Assembly (NCBI GenBank): GCA_017645945.1
Contig: JAGCNL010000055.1
Span: forward strand, 31,239 to 95,238
Origin: Salinivirgaceae bacterium
Lineage (GTDB): Bacteria; Bacteroidota; Bacteroidia; Bacteroidales; SZUA-534
Direction of reading: 5' to 3'
DNA: 64,000 nt
Positions 18,285-27,959 of the stretch are shown here, piece after piece (position 1 is the stretch's first letter; each line of letters starts with the position of its first letter). The translations under genes were made by a program, and so were the position numbers. The notes under the pieces are model-generated. The model ran no database searches. It saw only the letters and a program-made list of their open reading frames with translations, and had not been told where the DNA came from.

Positions 18285-19423
18285 ATCAAATTTTTCGCAA
18301 ACTCTCGCGACTCGCGGTCGGTAGCCACGTAGTCGTCGTAGGTTGGTTGGCTGATGAACGGCATTTGCCGCATTGTTTTTCCAATGGTTTCGGCAATGTC
18401 AAGGAATCCGATGCGGCCTTTCAGGAAGGCATCAACGGCCACCTCGTTGGCTGCGTTCATAATGGCGGGCATATTGCCGCCTTTGCCCAAAGCCTCGTAA
18501 GCCAGCGCCAGGCAGCGGAATTTCTCCAAGTCGGGCGCTTCAAATGTCAGCGGTTGTTGGCTTTTGAAGTTGATGCGGCCAAAATCCGACGGCCAGCGGT
18601 CGGGATAACTCAAAGCGTATTGGATTGGCAGTTTCATATCGGGCAGGCCCATCTGCGCCTTCACGCTGCCATCGATAAACTGCACCATACTGTGGATGAT
18701 TGACTGCGGATGAACAGTCACCTCAATTTGCTCGTACGGAATGCCGAAAAGCCAGTGAGCCTCAATCACTTCCAAACCTTTGTTCATCATTGTGGCCGAG
18801 TCGATAGTGATTTTTGCGCCCATATTCCAGTTGGGGTGTTTCAGCGCCTGTTGCGGCGTCACGGTGCGCAACTCGTCGATGCTTTTGGTGCGGAACGGTC
18901 CGCCCGAAGCGGTGATTATCAGTTTCTCGACATCGGGTTCGCCCACGAGGCATTGGAAAATGGCCGAATGTTCCGAATCAACCGGCGTAACGCTAACTTT
19001 GTGCTTTGCCACCAGTTTGGTAATCAGCTCGCCGGCAACAACCAGCGTCTCCTTGTTTGCGAGGGCGATGTTCTTTCCTGCCTCAATGGCTTTTATTGTC
19101 GATGACAGACCAGCATAGCCCACCATAGCCGTAACCACGGTGTCGACGGTGTTCATCTGCACCACGTCCTCAATGGCTTTGGCGCCTGTCCACACCTTGA
19201 TGTCAAGGTCGGCCAAGGCCGATTTCACCTCGTTGTATTTCGATTCGTCGGCAATAACCACGGCGTTGGGTTTGAACTCCCGCGCCTGATTGATAAGCAG
19301 TTGCGAATTGTGTCCGGCAGTAAGCACCTCCACCGTCAGTTTGTCGGCGTGGGCGCGGGCCACATCAAGCGTCTGTGTTCCGATAGAGCCTGTCGAACCA
19401 AGTATTGCTATGTGTTTTGTCAT
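18281..19423 (-). CDS. dxr: 1-deoxy-D-xylulose 5-phosphate reductoisomerase
   Basis: Protein of 380 residues catalysing the NADPH-dependent conversion of DXP to MEP, the committed step of non-mevalonate isoprenoid synthesis. Seen: the NADPH-binding ILGSTGSIGTQTLDV at the N-terminus, ALANKETLVVAGE, the catalytic loop VDSEHSAIFQ with the metal ligands, ITASGGPFR, and MNKGLEVIEAHWLFG. The length matches the family. The start lies 6 bases after the stop of the M23 peptidase gene, so the two are co-transcribed. Confidence 0.97.
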   Translation of the reverse strand: MTKHIAILGSTGSIGTQTLDVARAHADKLTVEVLTAGHNSQLLINQAREFKPNAVVIADESKYNEVKSALADLDIKVWTGAKAIEDVVQMNTVDTVVTAMVGYAGLSSTIKAIEAGKNIALANKETLVVAGELITKLVAKHKVSVTPVDSEHSAIFQCLVGEPDVEKLIITASGGPFRTKSIDELRTVTPQQALKHPNWNMGAKITIDSATMMNKGLEVIEAHWLFGIPYEQIEVTVHPQSIIHSMVQFIDGSVKAQMGLPDMKLPIQYALSYPDRWPSDFGRINFKSQQPLTFEAPDLEKFRCLALAYEALGKGGNMPAIMNAANEVAVDAFLKGRIGFLDIAETIGKTMRQMPFISQPTYDDYVATDRESREFAKNLI

Positions 19424-19429
19424 TGTATG

Positions 19430-20281
19430 TCAGAAGATTATGTAGTCAGTCGGATTCAGCGGCGTGCCGTTCTGCCACAACTCAAAGTGCAGGTGCGGCC
19501 CGGTGGTGTACTCGCCCGTGTTGCCGATGATGCCCAGCGGCTCGCCAGCCCTCACGTGGTCGCCTATCTTTTTGAGCAGGAACGAGTTGTGCTTGTATTG
19601 CGACACAATGTTGTTGCGGTGTTGCACCACAATCACGTAGCCAGCCTCGAGCGTCCATCCAGCCATAATCACCGTGCCGTCGAGCACCGACAGAATAGGG
19701 TCTTTGGTATTTGAAACAATGTCGATACCATAATGGCCGGCCTCAGGAGCATGCGGATTGGTGACAATGCCTTTGAGCGGGCAATAAAAGTGCATCTTGA
19801 TGGTGCTGAGAGCTGTCGGCAGCACTGTCTCGTCCTCAACATAGCGCACGTTGAACTGGTCGTCATCGATGGTGTGATGGATGGTGTCAATCCTCACTTC
19901 ACGCTTAATCTCCTCCTTTCTGATGGAGTCTTTCACAATCACGTGCGGATTGGTGCGCTGTCCGTTGAGAATGTCACGCAGATTATTGATATACAAATCG
20001 TTCTGCGATATCAGTCTTTCGAGTGAATCGACTTTTAAATAATTCGATATGGCCAAAGCACGGTCGTGGGAACTTGGGTAGCCAGGCACATACTGACGCA
20101 AAGGCGTGAATGTTATCAATGCCGCCCCTCCCACTATCAGGAATACGACCGCCACAACCATCAAAATAATGAAACTGCGCAAAGTCATCACCTTGTTCCA
20201 CAGCTCTTTAAATGTGCGGTCGTTGATGATGGCAAAACGATAACGTTCCGACAAACGGCTTTTTTTCTTTGTTTTTCCCAT
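19430..20281 (-). CDS. M23-family membrane-anchored peptidase
   Basis: Protein of 283 residues. The ATG at 20281 (MGKTKKKSRLSERY) is chosen over an open extension of 26 codons upstream because it gives a normal basic cytoplasmic N-terminus. One membrane segment follows (residues about 39-62, SFIILMVVAVVFLIVGGAAL), then a periplasmic helical stretch, then the LytM/M23 domain (about 170-280) with the zinc motif HYGIDIV (HxxxD) and the second motif GPHLHFELW, both intact. It is expected to cut peptidoglycan cross-links. First gene of the dxr-rseP operon. Confidence 0.92.
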   Translation of the reverse strand: MGKTKKKSRLSERYRFAIINDRTFKELWNKVMTLRSFIILMVVAVVFLIVGGAALITFTPLRQYVPGYPSSHDRALAISNYLKVDSLERLISQNDLYINNLRDILNGQRTNPHVIVKDSIRKEEIKREVRIDTIHHTIDDDQFNVRYVEDETVLPTALSTIKMHFYCPLKGIVTNPHAPEAGHYGIDIVSNTKDPILSVLDGTVIMAGWTLEAGYVIVVQHRNNIVSQYKHNSFLLKKIGDHVRAGEPLGIIGNTGEYTTGPHLHFELWQNGTPLNPTDYIIF

Positions 20282-20372
20282 TATTATATATATGTCGGCA
20301 AAGATAACCGAAAAAGACAATTGTAAGTTAAAAATGAATTGGAAAAGCGTCCAGACCAATATGCTGAAAACA

Positions 20373-20405
20373 AAAACGCCCTGGCAAGCAATGCCAGAGC
20401 GTTTT
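20373..20405 (-). terminator. Intrinsic terminator after hppA
   Basis: A hairpin with arms AAAACGCCCTGGCA and TGCCAGAGCGTTTT (one mismatch) and a 5-base loop sits 22 bases after the hppA stop. It is U-rich on both sides, so it could also act on the opposite strand. Confidence 0.8.
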
Positions 20406-20426
20406 CATTTATCCAATCAGCAATTG

Positions 20427-22604
20427 TTAAAACAGCGTAAACGCAGCTGTCAGGCCAGCCATAACGATTGAAACCATACTCATCAGTTTGATAAGAATGT
20501 TGAGTGACGGGCCCGAAGTGTCTTTGAACGGGTCGCCAACGGTGTCGCCAACCACGGTAGCCTTGTGGCAGTCAGAGCCCTTGCCGCCGAAGTTGCCTTC
20601 TTCGACATACTTCTTGGCGTTGTCCCAGGCACCGCCTGCGTTGGCCATAAACACAGCCAGAACAAATCCGCAGCCCAGTCCGCCAATGAGCAGGCCAAGA
20701 ACGCCGCCCACGCCAAGAACCACGCCAACCAGAATCGGAACAATGATTGCCAGCAGCGACGGGAACAGCATTTCGTGCTGCGCGCCTTTGGTCGAAATCT
20801 CAACGCAGCGTGCGTAGTCGGGGTCGGCTTTGCCTTCAAGAATGCCCTTAATGGTGCTGAACTGACGGCGAACTTCTTCAACCATCTTCTGTGCGGCGCG
20901 TCCCACGGCGTTCATTGTCAGGCCGCAGAACAGGAACGCCATCATTGCGCCAATGAAAACACCCACCAGCACAATCGGGTTCATCAGGTTCACGTTGTAG
21001 GCTTCCATAAAATCGACCAGCGTGGCCTTTGCGGCTTCAACGCCGTTCGGCAGCGCTTCGCCCATACGGATAAGCGCCATCTTAATCTCTTCGACATACG
21101 AAGCCAGCAGAGCCAGAGCCGTGAGTGCGGCCGAGCCAATGGCGAATCCCTTGCCTGTGGCGGCGGTGGTGTTGCCCAGAGCGTCGAGAGCGTCGGTGCG
21201 TTTGCGAACTTCGGGTTCCAGACCGCTCATCTCGGCGTTGCCGCCAGCGTTATCGGCAATCGGACCGTAGGCGTCGGTGGCCAGGGTAATGCCCAGCGTC
21301 GAGAGCATTCCCACAGCCGCAATGCCGATTCCGTAAAGGCCCATCGACAGGTTGGCAGCCGTGAACTCAACGTGGAAACCGTTGGCGCACAGGTACGAGA
21401 GCACGATAGCCGCGCCCACCGTCACAACAGGAATGGCGGTTGAAATCATACCCAAACCAAGGCCCGAAATGATAACCGTTGCGGGGCCAGTCTGCGAACT
21501 TTCGGCCACCTTCTGCGTCGGCTTATAGGTTTGCGAAGTATAGTATTCGGTTGATTTGCCGATAATTACACCAGCCAACAGACCGACAACCACCGAGAAC
21601 GAAATGCCGAGCCAGTTCTCGATTCCCAGAGCCCAGAGAATGGCGAATGTTGCTATCGCGATAAGCACTGCGGCGGTGTTTGTTCCGCGGCTCAGGGCCG
21701 AAAGCAGTTGCTTCATTCCAGCGCCTTCCTTGGTCTTGACAAGGAAAATGCCCAGAATCGAAAGAGCCACGCCCACAGCCGCAATCATCGACGGCGCCAG
21801 CACGGCCTTCAGTTGCAGGTCGGCGGCCGAAGCGGCAAACGCCGAAGCGCCCAGCGCCATTGTGGCCAGAATCGAGCCTGCGTACGACTCGTACAGGTCG
21901 GCGCCCATACCAGCCACGTCGCCCACGTTGTCGCCCACGTTGTCGGCAATGGTAGCTGGGTTGCGCGGGTCGTCTTCAGGAATGTTGTATTCGGTTTTGC
22001 CCACAAGGTCAGCGCCCACATCGGCAGCCTTGGTGTAGATGCCGCCGCCCACACGTGCGAACAGCGCCTGAGTTGAAGCACCCATACCGAATGTCAGCAT
22101 TGTTGTGGTGATGATAATCAGGTGATTTTCAGCAGGAATAAAGTGGTCGAGAACCAGGAACCACACCGAAACATCGAGCAGTGCCAAGCCAACAACCGTC
22201 AAGCCCATAACGGCGCCCGAACGGAACGCAACCTGAAGGCCACTGTTCAGCGACTGCCGTGCCGCATTTGCCGTACGCGCCGAAGCGTAAGTGGCGGTTT
22301 TCATTCCAAAGAAACCTGCCAGGCCCGAGAAGAAGCCACCCGTCAGGAACGCAAACGGAACCCAACTGTTCTGCAATCCGAAGAAGGCCATCACGGTGAA
22401 AATGGCGGCTAGCACCACAAAGACGATAATCACCACCTTGTACTGTTGCTTCAGATAAGCCATCGCGCCCTTGCGCACGTGAGCCGCAATCTGTTTCATC
22501 AGGTCGGTGCCTTCACTTTCCTTCATCATCTGACGGAAGAACAGGTAGGCGAAACTCAACGCCACCACCGAAGCCGCCAGAACAATGTAAATCAATTTTT
22601 CCAT
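20427..22604 (-). CDS. hppA: Membrane-bound ion-pumping pyrophosphatase
   Basis: Protein of 725 residues with about 16 membrane segments that couples pyrophosphate hydrolysis to ion transport. Conserved sites seen: EYNIPEDDPRNPATIADNVG with the DNVGDNVGD pyrophosphate-binding loop, the second acidic loop IADNAGGNAEMSG, and the C-terminal GGAWDNAKKYVEEG and DPFKDTSGPSLNILIKLM. The GNTTAATGKG segment has Ala where K+-independent enzymes have Lys, which points to the K+-dependent subfamily. Some Bacteroides members of that subfamily move Na+ as well as H+, so the ion cannot be settled by eye. The start at 22604 (MEKLIYIVLAAS) is preferred to an upstream frame extension. A TACCTTTA at 22682-22689 (minus) may be its -7 element. 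Confidence 0.96.
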   Translation of the reverse strand: MEKLIYIVLAASVVALSFAYLFFRQMMKESEGTDLMKQIAAHVRKGAMAYLKQQYKVVIIVFVVLAAIFTVMAFFGLQNSWVPFAFLTGGFFSGLAGFFGMKTATYASARTANAARQSLNSGLQVAFRSGAVMGLTVVGLALLDVSVWFLVLDHFIPAENHLIIITTTMLTFGMGASTQALFARVGGGIYTKAADVGADLVGKTEYNIPEDDPRNPATIADNVGDNVGDVAGMGADLYESYAGSILATMALGASAFAASAADLQLKAVLAPSMIAAVGVALSILGIFLVKTKEGAGMKQLLSALSRGTNTAAVLIAIATFAILWALGIENWLGISFSVVVGLLAGVIIGKSTEYYTSQTYKPTQKVAESSQTGPATVIISGLGLGMISTAIPVVTVGAAIVLSYLCANGFHVEFTAANLSMGLYGIGIAAVGMLSTLGITLATDAYGPIADNAGGNAEMSGLEPEVRKRTDALDALGNTTAATGKGFAIGSAALTALALLASYVEEIKMALIRMGEALPNGVEAAKATLVDFMEAYNVNLMNPIVLVGVFIGAMMAFLFCGLTMNAVGRAAQKMVEEVRRQFSTIKGILEGKADPDYARCVEISTKGAQHEMLFPSLLAIIVPILVGVVLGVGGVLGLLIGGLGCGFVLAVFMANAGGAWDNAKKYVEEGNFGGKGSDCHKATVVGDTVGDPFKDTSGPSLNILIKLMSMVSIVMAGLTAAFTLF

Positions 22605-22822
22605 AATTCTGATAATTAAGAATTTATAAAACAATGTCAAAATCGCGGCGCTTGCCCGAACAAGGCCGACAAACTTTTGTTTAAAGGTATGGATTTAATA
22701 TTTAGATTGTTGCACACGGGCGGGGAAAAAATTTAGGAATACGGAAAACACCTAATAATTATGGGTGTCATCCACACATATATAACAATCTCTATTTTCG
22801 CCCCGTTTAAAACGAAAATAAT

Positions 22823-23086
22823 ATGGAATGCCGCCCAGGATGTGCAGCCTGCTGCATAGTGATTTCGATAAGTTCGCCCATTCCAGGAATGCCCAACGGC
22901 AAGCCTGCGGGTGTGCGTTGCGTTAACCTTGACGACGATTTGCGCTGCAAGATTTTCGGCCGTCCCGAGCGCCCACGCATTTGCGGCGCCTTCCAACCCG
23001 ACCCGCTCATCTGCGGCCAGTCGCGCGCCGAAGCGGTCAAAATAATGGCTGAACTTGAGGATATGGATGCAGAGGAATTCCTATAA
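22823..23086 (+). CDS. YkgJ-family cysteine-cluster protein
   Basis: Small protein of 87 residues with Cys at 3, 7, 10 and 11 (MECRPGCAACC) and later RCVNL, RCKIF, RICGAF and LICGQ. This spacing is that of the UPF0153/YkgJ family, thought to chelate zinc or iron; no reaction is established. TATTTTCG about 30 bases upstream may be its -7 promoter element. The next gene is 53 bases downstream with its own likely promoter. Confidence 0.85.
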   Translation: MECRPGCAACCIVISISSPIPGMPNGKPAGVRCVNLDDDLRCKIFGRPERPRICGAFQPDPLICGQSRAEAVKIMAELEDMDAEEFL

Positions 23087-23112
23087 GTGGTGGATATGTC
23101 AGCGTTTTCGCT

Positions 23113-23120
23113 TATGTTTG
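23113..23120 (+). promoter_or_regulatory. Probable -7 promoter element of the glycosyltransferase gene
   Basis: TATGTTTG fits TAnnTTTG exactly and lies 20 bases before the ATG at 23140. No clear TTG is seen at the -33 position. Confidence 0.5.
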
Positions 23121-23139
23121 CGTCCGCATTATTGTTGTT

Positions 23140-24135
23140 ATGCCAAAATATTCGTTCATAATACCAGTCTATAACCGTCCCGACGAGGTGGACGAGCTTC
23201 TGCAATCGCTTTTAGGACAGAAGTTTACCGATTTTGACATCACCATTGTCGAAGACGGCTCCACCAATACCTGCCAAACGGTTGTCGAGAAATATTCTGA
23301 CAGGCTTCCACTCCATTATATCGCTCAGCCGAACGCTGGTCCGAGCATAGCGCGCAACAATGGCGCGGCCCATTCAGAAGGCGATTATCTCATCTTTCTC
23401 GATTCCGACGTGATTGTCCCCGACGGTTACTTGCCGGCAGTTGACAAGGCCGTAACGGAGCGCGGACTACAATGTTTTGGCGGTCCTGATGCCTCGCATC
23501 CGTCGTTCACACCAATACAGAAAGCCATCAGCCATTCAATGACCTCGGTACTGACCACTGGCGGCATCCGCGGCAAAAAGGAGAACATGGACAAATTCTA
23601 TCCGCGCAGCTTCAATATGGGCATCAGCCGCGAGGCGTTCCAAAAAGTTGGCGGTTTCTCCGATATGCGCTTCGGCGAGGATGTCGATTTCAGCATGCGC
23701 CTAATTGAGAACGGGTTCAAAGCCGGACTTATCAAAGACGCTTTTGTCTATCACAAGCGCCGCACAACTTTCAAGGCATTTTTCAAGCAGGTTTACAATT
23801 CCGGAATTGCGCGAATCAACCTCTCGAAACGGCACCCTTGCACGCTCAAAATTGTGCATCTGCTGCCCGCCGCATTCTTTTTAGGCAACATTGGAATTAT
23901 TGCGATTAGTTTCTTCTGGCTCCCGATGCTTGCTTTGCTTGCTGTTCCGATTGCCGCATTTTTCATCGACGCGCTTATCGCCACCCGCAGTTTGCGCGTT
24001 GCAATGCTGGCTGTGGTGGCCTCCTACGTACAGCTTGGCGGCTACGGATGCGGCTTCTGCGAGTGCTTTGTGCGGCGTGTGATTTTCCGCCAGGGCGAAT
24101 TCACTCGGTTTGTGAAGAATTTTTACAAAAAATGA
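23140..24135 (+). CDS. Family 2 glycosyltransferase with C-terminal membrane segments
   Basis: Protein of 331 residues. The GT-A fold starts at the N-terminus (YSFIIPVYNRPDEVDELLQS), with DITIVEDGSTN for nucleotide binding, FLDSDVIVPDG as the DxD-type metal site and GEDVDFSMRLIENG as the ED-box. Two hydrophobic stretches (residues about 240-285) anchor it to the membrane. It probably adds a sugar to a lipid-linked or surface polysaccharide; donor and acceptor cannot be read from the sequence. It stands between unrelated genes and is not in a polysaccharide cluster. Confidence 0.92.
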   Translation: MPKYSFIIPVYNRPDEVDELLQSLLGQKFTDFDITIVEDGSTNTCQTVVEKYSDRLPLHYIAQPNAGPSIARNNGAAHSEGDYLIFLDSDVIVPDGYLPAVDKAVTERGLQCFGGPDASHPSFTPIQKAISHSMTSVLTTGGIRGKKENMDKFYPRSFNMGISREAFQKVGGFSDMRFGEDVDFSMRLIENGFKAGLIKDAFVYHKRRTTFKAFFKQVYNSGIARINLSKRHPCTLKIVHLLPAAFFLGNIGIIAISFFWLPMLALLAVPIAAFFIDALIATRSLRVAMLAVVASYVQLGGYGCGFCECFVRRVIFRQGEFTRFVKNFYKK

Positions 24136-24180
24136 TGCGGCAGTCCGCACTATAGTATTTCTCAATCCACCACAAATAGA

Positions 24181-24210
24181 TTGGCCAGTTCGCCAAAAAT
24201 CTTATCTTCG
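24181..24210 (+). promoter_or_regulatory. Probable polA promoter
   Basis: TTGG at 24181-24184 and TATCTTCG at 24203-24210, 18 bases apart, resemble the Bacteroidota -33/-7 pair (TTTG and TAnnTTTG). They are 22 bases upstream of the polA ATG. Confidence 0.55.
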
Positions 24211-24231
24211 CTCTGCTAAAAAACAAACAAG

Positions 24232-27048
24232 ATGGCAGACAAAACGCTTTTCCTGCTCGATGCCTACGCGCTGGCATACAGGGCCTATTACGCTTTCATC
24301 AAGAGTCCGCGAATCAACTCTAAGGGAGTGAACACGTCGGCGGTGTTCGGATTCACCAACACGCTGCTTGAGGTGCTGCAAAAAGAGAACCCGAGCCACA
24401 TTGGCGTGGTTTTCGACCCGCACGGACCCACTTTCCGCCACGAGATGTATGCCGAGTACAAGGCCAACCGTGAGGCTATGCCCGAGGATATGCGCCAGGC
24501 CATTCCGCTCATCAAAGAGGTGATTGGAGCGCTGAATATTCCTGTTGTTCAGGTAGATGGCTTCGAGGCCGACGACATCATCGGAACACTGGCTCACAAG
24601 GCTGTGGCCGAAGGGTTTACCGTTTATATGATGACGCCCGACAAGGATTACGCGCAGCTCGTCCGCGATGGCGTATTTGTTTACAAACCAGGACGTTCGG
24701 GTGGCGACATTGAGATTTGGGACGCCGCCAAGGTGAAGGAGAAATTTGCCGTCACACCCGACCATATTATTGATTTGCTGGGCCTGATGGGCGATACTTC
24801 GGACAACATTCCAGGCTGCCCGGGCGTGGGGCCGAAAAGTGCCGAGAAACTGATTACCGACTTCGGCTCGATTGAGGGCATCTATGAACACATCGACGAA
24901 CTGAAGGGCAAGCAGAAGGAAAACATGGTGAACTTCCGCAGCCAGATTGAACTTTCGAAGGTGCTGGCCACCATCCATACTCAGGCTCCAGTTGAGTTCA
25001 ATGCCGATGATTTTAAGCGCGAAGAGCCAGACAAAGCAAAACTTGAAGCGCTATTCGCAACACTTGAATTCCGCAATATGCTCAGCCGTGCGCTCAGTCA
25101 GGCATCGCCAACTATTTCACAACCAGCAAAAACGGCAACCAACACGCAGCAAGGCACGCTGTTCGACATTGGCGGAACAGGACAAGGCACACTGTTCGAC
25201 CTTGACAATCCGCCCGAGATGCCTGCCGCGCCCATGCTCGACACAATCAAAGACGTGAATCCCGACTACCGCATTGCTCAAACAGCCGACGAGCAGAACG
25301 ATTTGGTCAAGCTTCTGCTTGAGTGCGCCGAGGTCTGCTTCGACACCGAAACCACATCGCTCGATGTTCACAGCGCCGAACTGGTGGCAATGTCGTTCAG
25401 CACAAAGGAAAAGAGCGGCTGGCTGGTGCCTGTGCCCGCCAATCAGACTGAGGCTCAGGCGATTGTCGATAGGTTCAAGCCTTTCTTTTCGTCAGAAAAC
25501 ATCACCAAAATCGGCCAAAATCTGAAATACGACATTCTGGTGCTGAAAAACTACGGAGTTGAGGTTCGCGGCCGCTTGTTCGACACAATGGTGGCTCACT
25601 ATCTCATCCAGCCTGAAATGCGTCACAACCTTGATTTGCTGGCCGAATCGTACCTGAAATACAGCACAATAAAGACCGAGGAGCTGATTGGCCGTCGCGG
25701 AAGCGCACAGACAACAATGCGAAGCGTTGAAATCGGCCTGCTGCGCGACTACGCCTGTGAGGACGCCGACATCGCCTTCCGCCTGAAACCCTTGCTGGAG
25801 GCCGAATTGCGCAAATCGGACATGATTGACCTTTTCTTCAACATTGAGACGCCGCTCATCAGCGTTCTGGCTGACATGGAATACACTGGCGTGAAAATCG
25901 ACACCGACGCGCTGAACGCATACGCCGTGGAGCTGCGAGCCTCCATTGCCGATGTTGAACAGAAAATCCACACAGAGGCGGGAACGGTGTTCAATATCTC
26001 GTCGCCGAAACAGCTGGGCGAAATTCTGTTCGACAAACTGAAAATCGGCGGGGCCGCGAAAACCAAGACCAAGCAGTACTCGACAGCTGAGGACGTACTT
26101 GAGAAAATCGCTGACAAGCACCCAATCGTGCCACTGATTCTGGAATACCGCTCACTCAAAAAACTGCTTTCGACCTACGTTGAAGCGCTTCCGCAGATGG
26201 TTCACAGCAAGACAGGACGAATTCATACATCTTATAATCAGACTATTACCGCCACTGGTCGGTTAAGTTCGACCAACCCCAACCTGCAGAACATACCCGT
26301 GCGCGAGGAGCAGGGACGCAAAGTGCGGATGGCGTTTGTGCCAACCCATGCCGACGGCTGCATCATGGCCGCCGACTACTCGCAGATTGAGCTGCGACTG
26401 ATGGCGCATCTGAGCCAGGACTCTGCAATGATTGAGGCTTTCCGAGCCAATCAGGACATTCACGCGGCCACCGCGGCACGGCTTTTCCACGAGCCAGTGG
26501 AGAGCGTCACGCGCGAGCAGCGCCGCAAGGCCAAAAGCGCAAACTTCGGCATCATCTACGGCATCTCGTCGTTCGGCCTGGCGCAGAACACTGGCATCAA
26601 GGTGTCGGAGGCTAAAGAGATAATTGACAACTATTTCGCCAGTTTCCCAGGCGTGAAAGATTATATGGACAAGAGCATTGCCACCGCCCGCAACGTGGGC
26701 TACACCGAGACTCTCTGCCACCGCCGCCGCTATCTGCCCGACCTGCAATCGGCCAACAGCCTTGTGCGCAGCGCCGCCGAGCGAAACGCCATCAACGCGC
26801 CTATTCAGGGCACTGCCGCCGACATCATCAAGATTGCGATGATAAACATCCACCGCAAGATGGCCGAGCAGGGCCTGAAATCGGCAATGGTGATGCAGGT
26901 GCACGATGAGCTTGTGTTTGACGTGGCGCCAGGCGAGACCGAGGCTCTGAGCCAACTGGTGAAAAACGAGATGGAATCAGCCATCAGCCTGAGCATTCCG
27001 CTCACCGCCGAAGTGGGGATTGGAAAGAACTGGCTTGAGGCGCACTAA
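24232..27048 (+). CDS. polA: DNA polymerase I
   Basis: Protein of 938 residues with all three domains. Residues 1-290: 5'-3' exonuclease (FLLDAYALAYRAYYAF, VDGFEADDIIGTLA, GDTSDNIPGCPGVGPKSA). Around residues 340-520: 3'-5' proofreading domain with the catalytic CFDTETTSLD intact, so proofreading is probably active. Residues 545-938: polymerase domain with motif A (ADYSQIELRLMAHLS), motif B (RRKAKSANFGIIYG) and motif C (MQVHDELVF). It fills gaps in repair and removes RNA primers. The convergent downstream gene is 53 bases away. Confidence 0.98.
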   Translation: MADKTLFLLDAYALAYRAYYAFIKSPRINSKGVNTSAVFGFTNTLLEVLQKENPSHIGVVFDPHGPTFRHEMYAEYKANREAMPEDMRQAIPLIKEVIGALNIPVVQVDGFEADDIIGTLAHKAVAEGFTVYMMTPDKDYAQLVRDGVFVYKPGRSGGDIEIWDAAKVKEKFAVTPDHIIDLLGLMGDTSDNIPGCPGVGPKSAEKLITDFGSIEGIYEHIDELKGKQKENMVNFRSQIELSKVLATIHTQAPVEFNADDFKREEPDKAKLEALFATLEFRNMLSRALSQASPTISQPAKTATNTQQGTLFDIGGTGQGTLFDLDNPPEMPAAPMLDTIKDVNPDYRIAQTADEQNDLVKLLLECAEVCFDTETTSLDVHSAELVAMSFSTKEKSGWLVPVPANQTEAQAIVDRFKPFFSSENITKIGQNLKYDILVLKNYGVEVRGRLFDTMVAHYLIQPEMRHNLDLLAESYLKYSTIKTEELIGRRGSAQTTMRSVEIGLLRDYACEDADIAFRLKPLLEAELRKSDMIDLFFNIETPLISVLADMEYTGVKIDTDALNAYAVELRASIADVEQKIHTEAGTVFNISSPKQLGEILFDKLKIGGAAKTKTKQYSTAEDVLEKIADKHPIVPLILEYRSLKKLLSTYVEALPQMVHSKTGRIHTSYNQTITATGRLSSTNPNLQNIPVREEQGRKVRMAFVPTHADGCIMAADYSQIELRLMAHLSQDSAMIEAFRANQDIHAATAARLFHEPVESVTREQRRKAKSANFGIIYGISSFGLAQNTGIKVSEAKEIIDNYFASFPGVKDYMDKSIATARNVGYTETLCHRRRYLPDLQSANSLVRSAAERNAINAPIQGTAADIIKIAMINIHRKMAEQGLKSAMVMQVHDELVFDVAPGETEALSQLVKNEMESAISLSIPLTAEVGIGKNWLEAH

Positions 27049-27101
27049 AAAGTTTAACGGGAAGGGGTAAGAAAGATTGGGAATGAGCGCGAAAAACAGG
27101 A

Positions 27102-27896
27102 CTATTCGCCCTCTCCTTCCTCGTTGCCTGTAATCTCGTCGATGCTGTCAGTCTCGATGTCGTAATCGTCAATATCGAGCTGTTTTTTCTTGACAATGTC
27201 GCGTATCTCGTCGAACGACAGCATTTTAACATTGGTTACAAGAAAGTCGCTTTGCAGGAAATCGCCATATTGGTTGCACTCCTCAACGGCATCGAGCAGA
27301 ATCTGGTGGAACGGCACATTAAGCGGCATCAGAACCGTAAGAGCCGCGTATTTATCTTGGAATTCAATGCGTTCCAATTCCGAATGGTTGTTTTTCAGCG
27401 CTGTCTCAAACTCCGACTGCACAACGTGCTGCTGGTAAGGCAAAAATTCCTCAATGTTGTTGCCAATCAGAGCCACAAAATAGCGCAAAAGGTTGCCATG
27501 CCCGCCTAGACCCGTCGATACAAAAATCTGACGCTCATCGAGTAAATTGCCTTCTATCAGCATTTTACTCTCCTGAAGAGCCATCAGTGCCCATTGGTGG
27601 AGCGGGTTCTCCGTGTCTTTCGTGAATTCCTCAAGAATGCGGAAGGCCTTCGGGTCATCGACCGATGAAAGCAGAATCATGTTGTCCTTGATTTGTTCGG
27701 CATCAAGTTCGGGATTGTGCAGGTCGCCGATTTGCTCCAAATCGATGTTTTCAGCCGCAGGACTCGATTTGATTTTCTTCGAGCGCTTGAAATAGGCCAT
27801 TTGCAGCTTCATGTCAATCGGTTCATCGATGACATTGAATTTGTCTGAAAACAAACCCGACAGTTCCCTTAATTTGTCAAACAATTCACTATTCAT
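27102..27896 (-). CDS. Conserved cytoplasmic protein of unknown function
   Basis: Protein of 264 residues that I do not recognise. It has no signal peptide or membrane segment, is mostly helical and acidic, and ends in a very acidic tail (DDYDIETDSIDEITGNEEGEGE, positions 243-264). The middle holds hydrophobic helices (PLHQWALMALQESKMLIEG, RYFVALIGNNIEEFLPYQQ). It is convergent with polA and has the repeat region and small RNA gene behind its 5' end. Codon use looks ordinary, and the gene is credible by length. Confidence 0.75.
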   Translation of the reverse strand: MNSELFDKLRELSGLFSDKFNVIDEPIDMKLQMAYFKRSKKIKSSPAAENIDLEQIGDLHNPELDAEQIKDNMILLSSVDDPKAFRILEEFTKDTENPLHQWALMALQESKMLIEGNLLDERQIFVSTGLGGHGNLLRYFVALIGNNIEEFLPYQQHVVQSEFETALKNNHSELERIEFQDKYAALTVLMPLNVPFHQILLDAVEECNQYGDFLQSDFLVTNVKMLSFDEIRDIVKKKQLDIDDYDIETDSIDEITGNEEGEGE

Positions 27897-27959
27897 CAGT
27901 CAATGTTTTAGAATGCAAATTTGCACAAAAAAAACTCAACTACAATTATTACGGAAAAT

